This document shows positions 19,042 to 26,485 of a stretch of DNA of 37,532 bases, one piece after another. The stretch comes from Planctomycetales bacterium (GTDB lineage Bacteria > Planctomycetota > Planctomycetia > Pirellulales > JAGQOS01). The stretch's first letter is position 1, and every line of letters starts with the position of its first letter. The notes beneath the pieces were generated by a model. The model made no database searches. It was not told the DNA's origin and was given only the letters and a program-made list of their open reading frames with translations. The translations under genes and the position numbers were made by a program. The stretch spans positions 1 through 37,532 of the forward strand of contig JAGQOS010000002.1 in the NCBI GenBank assembly GCA_020427265.1, read 5' to 3'.

Positions 19042-20112
19042 TCATGCGGATGCGACGGGCGCAGTCGATTTCGACGGCGATTCGCCGCTGCGTGAAACGG
19101 CATCCGCCAGCGCTACTCGAGCGCCTCCCAGGGAAAGCGACTTGTCGGCGGCCTCGAGAACTTCGACCACGGCCATGCCGTTGCGTCCGTCGGTATAAGG
19201 TCGCTCGCCATCGCGGATACAACGAATGAAATCGCTGCATTCGGCCATCAAAGGTTCGGCCTCATTCAGACGCGGGCTGAACGTGTTGCCGTAGCGGTAG
19301 CTGAATTGAAATTCGCCATACGAGGCTGGGTAGGGGAGCGCGTCGATACCGATGTCGTAGACCTTGATTTTTTCGAGCGGTTCCAGGTCGTTGTAGACGG
19401 CCATCTTCTTGCTGCCAACGACCGTCATTACCCGATCCTTGCGCGGATCGAGCCAACTAGTATGGACGATGCCCATTTTTTGGTCGGCAAAATTGAGCGT
19501 CAGATTGCAAACGTCGTGAACCCGCGGGTTCAGGTAGGCGAGTCCGGAACAACTAACCGACGCCGGGCTGTGACCGATGAGGTCGAGCATGATCGACAAG
19601 TCGTGTGGCGCGAGATCCCAAAGCGCATTCACGTCGTGTCGCACCGGCCCGAGATTTAATCGCTTCGAAGCGATGTAATAGAGATCTCCCAATTCGCCGC
19701 TGGCGACGAGTTCGCGCAGCGCTTGGACCGGAGTCGAATGAAGAAACACGTGGCCAACAAAAAGCGTCCGCTGGCGATCGTCGGCCAGGGCGATCAACTC
19801 GCGGCACTCCTCGGTTGACGTAGCGAGCGGCTTTTCTACGAAAACATGAAGGCCCGCTTCGAGCGCCTGAGTGGCGAGGCGATGATGCGTTCGCGTAGGA
19901 GTTGCGATGACGACGGCATCAACGACGTCGGAGTCCAGGACCTCATCGCTCTCGGTTGTGCGCCGGATCGTCGGAAACTGTGCGCCAATCTGTTCCAGTC
20001 GCTTCGTATCCCGATCACAGGTCACGACCACTTTGCAGTGACGATTCGCTTCGAAGCAGCGTAGCAAGTTCGGACCCCAGTAGCCGAGACCGATAATTCC
20101 AAGTCGTATCAT
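19042..20112 (-). CDS. Gfo/Idh/MocA nucleotide-sugar 3-dehydrogenase (WlbA/WbpB-like)
   Basis: 356 residues. The N-terminal Rossmann fold has G-I-I-G-L-G-Y-W-G, and the E-K-P motif (93-95, Lys94 catalytic) and D-L-A-P-H-D with His170 agree with WlbA-type oxidoreductases that oxidise the 3-hydroxyl of UDP-N-acetyl-glucosaminuronate. The product would be used by the aminotransferase and acetyltransferase encoded next. The enzyme giving the uronic acid (a UDP-GlcNAc 6-dehydrogenase) is not in the window. A weak AAGG lies 10 bases before the ATG. An 89-base gap separates it from the sugar-phosphate transferase, but the direction is the same. Confidence 0.88.
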   Translation of the reverse strand: MIRLGIIGLGYWGPNLLRCFEANRHCKVVVTCDRDTKRLEQIGAQFPTIRRTTESDEVLDSDVVDAVVIATPTRTHHRLATQALEAGLHVFVEKPLATSTEECRELIALADDRQRTLFVGHVFLHSTPVQALRELVASGELGDLYYIASKRLNLGPVRHDVNALWDLAPHDLSIMLDLIGHSPASVSCSGLAYLNPRVHDVCNLTLNFADQKMGIVHTSWLDPRKDRVMTVVGSKKMAVYNDLEPLEKIKVYDIGIDALPYPASYGEFQFSYRYGNTFSPRLNEAEPLMAECSDFIRCIRDGERPYTDGRNGMAVVEVLEAADKSLSLGGARVALADAVSRSGESPSKSTAPVASA

Positions 20113-20201
20113 TGCGGGAAGGCCTTTTCTTGTTTCGTAGGTGCAATCTCAATGGTTTATCCGCCTGTCAACCGCCAGCAGGAACTATCTACCTCGGGGG
20201 G

Positions 20202-20978
20202 CTATCGATTCAGCCCGACGAGCATTGGCAGCGTGCGCACTAAAATCTTCAAGTCAAACAGCAGCGAACGTTTTCGGACATAGGTCAGATCGAGCGCGAT
20301 CATTTTTTCAAACGTCAGTCGATTCTTGCCGCTGACCTGCCAGAGCCCTGTCAGCCCGGGCATAACCTGAAACCTTCGCTGTTGCGTTGGAGTGTAGTCG
20401 TCGAAGTCCAAGACATCGGGCCGCGGTCCCACGAGGCTCATCTCTCCCAGGAAGATATTGATCAGCTGCGGTAACTCATCGACCGACGAACGCCGGAGCA
20501 ATTTTCCGAGAGGAATCAGTCGCGAGATGTCGTCTATCTTCTTCAGCGGCCGGTCCGAATTGGCCAGCTGGCCGACATACTGACGATGCGCGCTTGCGTC
20601 GTTGTCAGGGTGCATGGTGCGAAACTTGATGATCGTAAACTGCTTACCTTCGCCCCCCACGCGCGATTGGCGGAAGAACACTGGCCCCGGCGAAACACAG
20701 CGAATGTAGGCCGCAATCACGACGAAGCAAGGCGAGAGCACGACAAGACCCACGGTCGATAGCACGACATCCATCGTGCGCTTCCAACGCGGAGTAGGCC
20801 GAAAACGAAAACCAATTGGCGGCTGAGTGACGCCTCGCCGAGATATGGCGCGACGATCGACGCGCACCTCGTTGTCCAATGCGGGATACGATGGCATCGG
20901 TTCCGCACACATGCTGTGCGGTCGAGGTTCCGTTAATGTCAGTTGTTCTGGCATGATTGTTACAAAATGCTCCGTCAC
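20202..20978 (-). CDS. Bacterial sugar transferase (polyprenyl-phosphate sugar-1-phosphate transferase)
   Basis: 258 residues of the small monotopic class. There is no N-terminal four-helix domain as in WcaJ/WbaP, only a soluble N-terminal tail of about 64 residues, a re-entrant helix (about 70-92) and the catalytic domain. Signatures are F-F-R-Q-S-R-V-G, K-F-R-T-M, the D-E dyad at 167-168 (S-V-D-E-L-P-Q) and S-L-V-G-P-R-P. It starts repeat-unit synthesis by putting a sugar-1-phosphate on undecaprenyl phosphate at the inner membrane. The start is a GTG at 20978, one base after the TAA of the wzc-like gene and 7 bases from a GGGA, which suggests coupled translation. An ATG at 20954 is the alternative. 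Confidence 0.92.
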   Translation of the reverse strand: MTEHFVTIMPEQLTLTEPRPHSMCAEPMPSYPALDNEVRVDRRAISRRGVTQPPIGFRFRPTPRWKRTMDVVLSTVGLVVLSPCFVVIAAYIRCVSPGPVFFRQSRVGGEGKQFTIIKFRTMHPDNDASAHRQYVGQLANSDRPLKKIDDISRLIPLGKLLRRSSVDELPQLINIFLGEMSLVGPRPDVLDFDDYTPTQQRRFQVMPGLTGLWQVSGKNRLTFEKMIALDLTYVRKRSLLFDLKILVRTLPMLVGLNR

Positions 20979-20979
20979 T

Positions 20980-23259
20980 TTATTTCCCGGTTTCCACTAA
21001 CCGATCCAGCCATTGAGGCAGATAACGGCGCGACTTGTTCAGAACCACACCGACGATGCAGGTTCCGGCGCCCGAAAGTCTGTCGCACACGCGGCGCGCC
21101 TCGTCGATGCTCGTACGCTCCGTCTCGATCACGAGCAGTACGCCGTCGACTCCCCGCGCGAGTATAGCGCCCCGACCAGAAGAATCGGCTGCAGGCAGGT
21201 CGACGAACACGGTGTCGTACTTGTCAGCGAATTGATGAACGCGCGTGGCCAGCATCGTCGAGTCGATGCGCGATCTTTCCGAAGTCGCATTGCCAGAGAG
21301 CAAGAACTCAAGATTATCGACGCGTCCGCGGAGCAGGCTTTCGCTAGCGTCCTCGCCATCGTCCGTAATATCCAGCAACCCGGGCGCGCCGTTGAGCCCA
21401 AACATTTTGGAGATCGACTTGCGCTCGAGGTCGGTATCCACAAGCAGCGCCGGCCGGCTGACACGGCTTGCGGCCACGACTGCGAGATTTGCGGCCACGG
21501 TGCTCGCGCCTGCGTCGGAACGGCAGCCCAGCACACCGATGCTGCGCGGTCTTTCGACCGATGCTGCGCGTTCGAAGAGTTCGTCGCAGAGCTCCTCGTA
21601 GCGCCGGCGTTCCACCGGTCGCAGACGGTTCCAAACGCGTCGACTCGGCGGCAGCGACATGAGAACCGGCAGACCGAGTTCTGCTTCCGCCTGCTCTGGC
21701 GTACGGATCGTGCCGTCGATCGCCTCACGAAACGTCGCAAACCCCAGGCTGGTCGCCACGGCCATGAAACCGCCGATCGCCAGAATGGCCGCCTTCGACG
21801 GGCTCTCGGCTTTTTCGACGAAAGTCGCCGGCTGGATGATGTTTACGTTGCTGATGCGATCCGATTCCAGGGCGTCATTGATGCGCGCCTCTTCGCGTTT
21901 TTCGGAGTGTTTGACGAACGCCGCCGTGAGCAGATCGACTTCGCGCTGCAGCTTCGCCAATTCAACTTCTTGCTCGGCGAACTCGTTGACCTGTGTCCGC
22001 AAGGAATCCTGTTGTCGCAACAATTCCTGATAGCGTGCACGCAGCGCCGTGAGATTCGCGTCTTCCTGTTTTTCGATCAGGTCGAGCGACAGCCGATTGG
22101 GGTTGAGCGCTCGCGTTGTGTCGAGTCGATCACTTCCCTGCTTGGCCAGAATTTTTTCCACTTGTTCGCGCTGTTCGCGCACGGCGATCAACGCCGGATG
22201 CGTGGGTTGATGCGTCGAAGCCAGCTCGCGCTCCTGGATTTCGAGCTCGTACAGTTGCTCGCGCATCCGGTTGTAAGCGTCGTCACCTGTTTCAACGCGT
22301 TGGGTAACGAGTTGTTCTGGGGCGGCGGATAGCTTCCCGTCCAGGTCGTTGATCTTCGCCTGCGAGTATTCCATGTCATTCGCCAAGCGCAGCAGTTCAC
22401 TCTCGTTTTCCGCGATATGTTGCTTGAGGATTTCGCGGCGCGAATCCGCCGATACGAGTCGGTGTTGTTGTTTAAATTCCTGCAGTTCACGCGATTTGGC
22501 CATTAACTGCTCGTTGAGCAGCGTGGTTTGCTCCTCGAAAAATGCCAGCGAACCATGCGAACCGTTGGCTTTTGTGTATTCATCGAGGAAGGCCGCGGTC
22601 ATCGCCCTGGCCAGTTGTTGGGCAGACTCGGGCGACTTCCCTTTTGCCCCGACCGTGATCACGGTTGAATTCCGCCGTGACGACACATCTCGGCTGCGAT
22701 CGACGCGGCGGATCGCTTCCTCGCGATCGCTCAGCGGATCACGGATTCTCGACCAGAGTAGCAACGAACTGAGTTTCGCCGAAAGCGACGAGCGCACACT
22801 ATCGATCATCGAGGGTTGCGAGTCGTCTTGCGATTCAGAACCTTCCGTCGACGTGGAGAGAATCGTTTCCACGCCGAGCATATCCACAACTCGTTCGGCA
22901 ATCTGACGGCTCGCGAGGATTTCGACGGCCGAATTGACTTCGTCCTCTTGCGACCGTTGCATCAGCAAAGTTTCGCCCGTCGTCGCCGTCGGATCGAGAC
23001 CGATGCTTTCGCGACCGACGCGGAGGAGCAGCTTCGCTTCGGAGTAATACGAGCGAGGCCAGAAGACGAGGCATGCCCAAGTTAGCAACCCCCATAGAAC
23101 AAAGATCAATGCGATCAGAAGGCGATGACGCACAAGTCGCCGGAGCACACCTTGAATGGAGAATCGGGACGCGGAACGTTTCGCAGAGCGCCCCGCAGAC
23201 CAAGGCGCGGGAAGCGATTGGGACTCGATTCGGTCGAATTCTTGGACGTGGATGGACAT
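20980..23259 (-). CDS. Wzc/GumC-type chain-length determinant with degenerate tyrosine-kinase domain
   Basis: 759 residues. Wzz-type N-terminal domain with membrane helices at about 47-67 and 489-509; between them long coiled coils (about 240-460). The cytoplasmic domain (about 570-759) resembles a BY-kinase, with Walker A' L-L-V-D-T-D (605-610) and Walker B V-F-V-D-L-P (684-689). The P-loop, however, reads S-D-A-G-A-S-T (581-587), with Ala585 where BY-kinases have the invariant lysine, and the C-terminal tyrosine cluster is missing (only Tyr746). So it probably controls chain length and export without phosphotransfer, or with altered nucleotide binding. First gene of the polysaccharide operon. 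No wza-like export gene accompanies it. Confidence 0.92.
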   Translation of the reverse strand: MSIHVQEFDRIESQSLPAPWSAGRSAKRSASRFSIQGVLRRLVRHRLLIALIFVLWGLLTWACLVFWPRSYYSEAKLLLRVGRESIGLDPTATTGETLLMQRSQEDEVNSAVEILASRQIAERVVDMLGVETILSTSTEGSESQDDSQPSMIDSVRSSLSAKLSSLLLWSRIRDPLSDREEAIRRVDRSRDVSSRRNSTVITVGAKGKSPESAQQLARAMTAAFLDEYTKANGSHGSLAFFEEQTTLLNEQLMAKSRELQEFKQQHRLVSADSRREILKQHIAENESELLRLANDMEYSQAKINDLDGKLSAAPEQLVTQRVETGDDAYNRMREQLYELEIQERELASTHQPTHPALIAVREQREQVEKILAKQGSDRLDTTRALNPNRLSLDLIEKQEDANLTALRARYQELLRQQDSLRTQVNEFAEQEVELAKLQREVDLLTAAFVKHSEKREEARINDALESDRISNVNIIQPATFVEKAESPSKAAILAIGGFMAVATSLGFATFREAIDGTIRTPEQAEAELGLPVLMSLPPSRRVWNRLRPVERRRYEELCDELFERAASVERPRSIGVLGCRSDAGASTVAANLAVVAASRVSRPALLVDTDLERKSISKMFGLNGAPGLLDITDDGEDASESLLRGRVDNLEFLLSGNATSERSRIDSTMLATRVHQFADKYDTVFVDLPAADSSGRGAILARGVDGVLLVIETERTSIDEARRVCDRLSGAGTCIVGVVLNKSRRYLPQWLDRLVETGK

Positions 23260-23321
23260 TGAGGTGTATGCGTACCTAGCTGCAGTTTTTCCCGCGCATC
23301 AACCGCCGAAAATGTCCGCCC

Positions 23322-23351
23322 ATCTTACCCCGTTTCACTATTGTGAGGCAA
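23322..23351 (-). promoter_or_regulatory. Candidate sigma70 promoter of the polysaccharide operon, with palindrome
   Basis: Minus-strand T-T-G-C-C-T (23351-23346), an 18-base spacer and T-A-A-G-A-T (23327-23322), giving a leader of about 55 bases before the ATG at 23259. The -35 box is overlapped by a perfect 6-base inverted repeat, C-T-A-T-T-G and its complement, at 23338-23354, which could be an operator. Confidence 0.35.
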
Positions 23352-23354
23352 TAG

Positions 23355-24368
23355 CCTTATCGCCAAACTTCCCGCAGGATTTTCAAATTAGCAACCGTCG
23401 CTTCGATTTCAAGTGGTAAGAAGTGGAGATTGGGCGTGTCGCACGTTGGTAGACATAGATTTCGTGCAGAGGGCTGACGAGCATGGCCTTCAGTTTGTCG
23501 AGAATCACATGCAACGCAGGCAAATCTGGGGAGGGCAGTCGACGCCGTGCCATCCAGGGGGTATTCATCCGCCCCAGGGGAGAGCACATCAACGAGTGTT
23601 GTTCTGCCCAGCCCTTGCCAGGTCTCACGCGTTTTGACGGCGGTCCAAAACTGCGGCGCGGGAGGCGTGACGTGCCGTTCTAAAATACGGGCAGCAATCG
23701 TCGCAAACCGAATGGCCCAGGATCTCGATCGGCGATTGGCACTCGTTACGCTTCGTGCCCGACGTCCCGTCGCGGGGATGAATCAAGCCGTAGATCAGCG
23801 ATTCAACATGAACTAACGACATCCGTCGCGGTTGCGTATTCAATGCCAAGTCGAGCCACGGCCAGCATTGCACTTCGTGCGACTTTCGACCGTTGCCACG
23901 TCAGCTACGCAACTCTTGCGACGAGCGTACTTAACGTAGCCGAGTGTCGTTAATTCGCCTGAGTTCGACGGAATCGGACGCAATCGGATCTGCGCCGGAA
24001 ATTACTGGAGCTATTGCATTTTTCGGGCGTTGAACAGTGGCTGCCGGAAGCGCGCTCTAATTGTCATCGGCCACCATGACAACGCTGTTTAGCGGGCGAT
24101 TGTCGCTTGCTTTGGCTTCGGCGTCGTTCTCGGAAAGCGGAGCCGTCGCTAAAACTTGATTACGACAACAAAGGCTCGTCAAATTACGTCGCACGGTGAG
24201 TCGATCTGCCCACAGTGATCCCGTAGCGATGGCGTGGGTATGCAGACCTCCAGGAGTGGACCAAGCGGGACAAACGGGGCATTCAAAAATCGCCCGCTCA
24301 GAATCGGTTGCTCGCCGCGCGACGTCATATATTACGAGTCGCCCATGATGCCCGACTAACGCCGCATC
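23355..24368. other. About 1 kb without a convincing gene
   Basis: Several short open frames cross here (for example minus 23625-23873, 82 codons with a C-D-D-C-C motif, and minus 23383-23628), but none has a good ribosome site, a known domain or a plausible neighbour. A perfect 7-base inverted repeat with an 8-base loop lies at 24061-24082. The stretch may hold decayed genes or an untranslated RNA; nothing in it is supported enough to name. Confidence 0.5.
24061..24082. repeat. Perfect 7-bp inverted repeat with 8-base loop
   Basis: T-T-G-T-C-A-T at 24061-24067 and its complement at 24076-24082, in the middle of the gene-free kilobase between the polysaccharide operon and the monohaem protein gene. 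Possible protein-binding site or RNA stem; no transcript context is known. Confidence 0.35.
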
Positions 24369-24791
24369 TCAATCCTTGAGCTTAATGCCGTCTAATTCAC
24401 CACTCTTGATTAGTGAAAGCCAGGTATTTCCGTTGGCCGATTTTTCGTTCTCAACGGTTTCGATTGCTTTAAGGAATTCGGCAACGACTTCTTCCTTCAC
24501 TTTGTCTTCCGACTCGTCGTCAGCCTCTTTAGCGTCTTGAAGCTTCTGGGTAAGATTCTTGTCTTTCAAAACAGCATGCAGCGCCTCACCGAACGGATTT
24601 AGGTGCTCTTTTCCCAACGGCTTGCCCGTCTTCTCATCTTTGCCCTTTACGTGACAAGTATAGCAAGACGCGGAACGTAGTTCGTATCTTTCCTTCATCG
24701 CCTTGCTCAAGGGAGCATGCGCTGTGGCAACGGCAGGAAATAGCACGACTAGGAATAGAATCATGGCGTGGGGAATGGCGCCTCTTGTCAT
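24369..24791 (-). CDS. Small secreted monohaem c-type protein
   Basis: 140 residues. A signal peptide runs to about residue 24 (A-T-A-H-A). One haem attachment motif, C-Y-T-C-H, sits at about 43-47. It is followed by a Lys/Glu/Asp-rich helical part (K-L-Q-D-A-K-E-A-D-D-E-S-E-D-K) and no obvious distal methionine of a classic cytochrome c fold. AAGGAG 8 bases before the ATG supports the start. It would be periplasmic and could carry electrons or sense redox or gas ligands; its partner is unknown, since neither neighbour is a redox protein. It is alone on its transcript, apart from the DinB-like gene 136 bases behind it on the same strand. Confidence 0.78.
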   Translation of the reverse strand: MTRGAIPHAMILFLVVLFPAVATAHAPLSKAMKERYELRSASCYTCHVKGKDEKTGKPLGKEHLNPFGEALHAVLKDKNLTQKLQDAKEADDESEDKVKEEVVAEFLKAIETVENEKSANGNTWLSLIKSGELDGIKLKD

Positions 24792-24927
24792 GGTGGGAAC
24801 TCCTTGGCCTGGAAATGGAATCGAGAAACCATTGAAGTTGAAGCAAAGTTTAAGGCGGCTTGCACAGCCTAATTCGATTGCCTAACTATCTTGAACGCTA
24901 GGGCATTCCAAATCAATTGTTGCGTCC

Positions 24928-25443
24928 TTAACGAAGTGGTTCACTACCTAGCAAACGACGCAGAAGCCCGATCTGGCCGGCGTGCAGCATTTCGTGCAAT
25001 GCGCAAAACTCCAGGGCTTCGATGAGTGTATTGAACATTTCGTGTGGCGCCGCCAGGGGTTCGGCCAGGCGAGCGTCATCCTCGGCGGCTAGCTCCGCAA
25101 GCGACTGCCGATGTACCGCGTCGAACACCTGGCGTATTTCCTCGGGCGATGGATTGTTCGCCGGATCCGGATCGGGAATTGAGCCCTTACCGAAGTGACG
25201 TCGGAACTCTCGAGACATAAGATCTCGATCTCCTGGCTCGCTACCGCGTCGACGCGCCAAACACAGCGCGTATTGCGCCATCGCCAAATGACCGACCTGC
25301 CAGGCAACGTGCGTTACGCCTTCGGTCGGTTGGCGAAACCAGTCGGCGTCGTCGAGTCCTTCCAGTAATTGGCGCGTGTAGGCCCGCGCCTTTTCGATGT
25401 TCTGAATGGCAAGTTGCAGACGTGTCGGATTGGACATGAGCAT
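24928..25443 (-). CDS. DinB-family (putative metal-dependent) protein
   Basis: 171 residues, a four-helix bundle of the DinB/YfiT class. The metal triad is visible as G-H-L-A (His52) and H-E-M-L-H (His150 and His154). Members include thiol-dependent S-transferases using bacillithiol or mycothiol and many of unknown role, so no reaction is assigned. Two close ATG codons (25443 and 25437) could serve as the start; the first has GGA a few bases upstream. It is divergent from the SAM hydrolase at 25604. Confidence 0.85.
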   Translation of the reverse strand: MLMSNPTRLQLAIQNIEKARAYTRQLLEGLDDADWFRQPTEGVTHVAWQVGHLAMAQYALCLARRRGSEPGDRDLMSREFRRHFGKGSIPDPDPANNPSPEEIRQVFDAVHRQSLAELAAEDDARLAEPLAAPHEMFNTLIEALEFCALHEMLHAGQIGLLRRLLGSEPLR

Positions 25444-25603
25444 GAAAGTTCCGTGATGAATGACATCGCGCCGCAGCCAGCCTGCAATGCGCTTCCGACA
25501 GCATCCATGGTTGCCAACACGGAGTCAATCCGCAAGCCGCCGCCCCAGCGCGTTTGCGGCGAATCGTGTGGAAATCCTCAGCGACTATCGCTAGGCTGAC
25601 GGG

Positions 25604-26392
25604 ATGAGCCGCCAGATCATTACGATTACCACCGACTTCGGCGACACGCACTCGTATCTCGCACAAATGAAAGGGGTGATTCTCTCCATCAACCCCGAAG
25701 CGACGATCATCGACTTGACCCACCGCATCCCCCCGCAAGATGTTGTGCACGTGGCCCAGTCTCTTCCGGAATTGGTGCGTTATTTTCCTGCGGATACCAT
25801 CCACATCGTCGTCGTCGATCCTGGTGTGGGAAGCGACCGCAAGATCGTTTATACGCGGTTCGGATCGCAGCAGTTCGTATCCCCCGACAATGGGTGCTTA
25901 ACCGGGTTGGCCCATCGAGAGGAACCATCTACAATAGTCGAGCTAGCAGACGGTCAGTACTGGTTGCCCGACGTCTCGGCTACGTTTCACGGCCGAGACA
26001 TCATGGCGCCGGTGGCTGCACGGCTCAGCCTTGGGCTAGAGCCAACGGCGTTGGGACCACGCCGCGATCGATTGGTCCGGATCAAGTTGCCGGAGGCCCG
26101 CATCTTGCCCGGAAAAGTAGAAGGCGAAATCGTCTCCATCGACTCGTTTGGCAATCTGGTAACTAACATCACGGCCGAGGCCTTGGCCGACGCTCCGCGC
26201 GATGAATCGGTAACGATCCGTTGCGATGATCACGAAACGCTTGGCATCTACACGACGTATTCCGATCAGCCTGAGATGACGCTCATCGCGCTGTTTGGCT
26301 CCAGCGGCAATTTGGAAATTGCCATTGTGAACGATAGCGCCAAGATCATGCTGGGCGTGCGGATCGGCGAGAAAGTTGTCGTACGCTGGTAG
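25604..26392 (+). CDS. S-adenosyl-L-methionine hydrolase (DUF62 family)
   Basis: 262 residues. The DUF62/SAM hydroxide adenosyltransferase family hydrolyses SAM to adenosine and methionine. Diagnostic motifs are present: T-D-F-G (10-13), D-P-G-V-G-S-D-R (72-79), P-D-N-G, T-F-H-G-R-D (127-132) and D-S-F-G-N-L-V-T-N (180-188). Asp72, Arg79 and His129 match the catalytic triad described for archaeal members. Nothing suggests the halogenase variants, which have a different insertion. Cytoplasmic. It is followed after 93 bases by the bioA-like gene, with an inverted repeat between. Confidence 0.93.
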   Translation: MSRQIITITTDFGDTHSYLAQMKGVILSINPEATIIDLTHRIPPQDVVHVAQSLPELVRYFPADTIHIVVVDPGVGSDRKIVYTRFGSQQFVSPDNGCLTGLAHREEPSTIVELADGQYWLPDVSATFHGRDIMAPVAARLSLGLEPTALGPRRDRLVRIKLPEARILPGKVEGEIVSIDSFGNLVTNITAEALADAPRDESVTIRCDDHETLGIYTTYSDQPEMTLIALFGSSGNLEIAIVNDSAKIMLGVRIGEKVVVRW

Positions 26393-26418
26393 TCGCTCGT
26401 CGCGATTCTCGTATCGGG

Positions 26419-26450
26419 CATTGCAAAGTTGCGCTGAACAGTTTGCAATG
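26419..26450. promoter_or_regulatory. Perfect 9-bp inverted repeat upstream of the bioA-like gene
   Basis: C-A-T-T-G-C-A-A-A at 26419-26427 and its exact complement at 26442-26450, separated by 14 bases, 35 bases before the bioA-like ATG. The spacing resembles that of BirA operators (two half-sites about 14-16 bases apart), although the half-site sequence is not the enterobacterial one. It could instead be a hairpin terminator for the SAM hydrolase, but no T-run follows. Confidence 0.4.
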
Positions 26451-26485
26451 AGCTTTCACGCCCACCCCCGAACGACCTCGCAACC

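Noticed and set aside
21013-22332. 439-codon plus-strand open frame
   Set aside because: Antisense to the Wzc-like coiled-coil and kinase region; no recognisable domain.
23625-23873. 82-codon minus-strand frame with C-D-D-C-C
   Set aside because: No family recognised, no start signal, and the sequence around it shows no mobile-element ends, so I did not call a transposase remnant.
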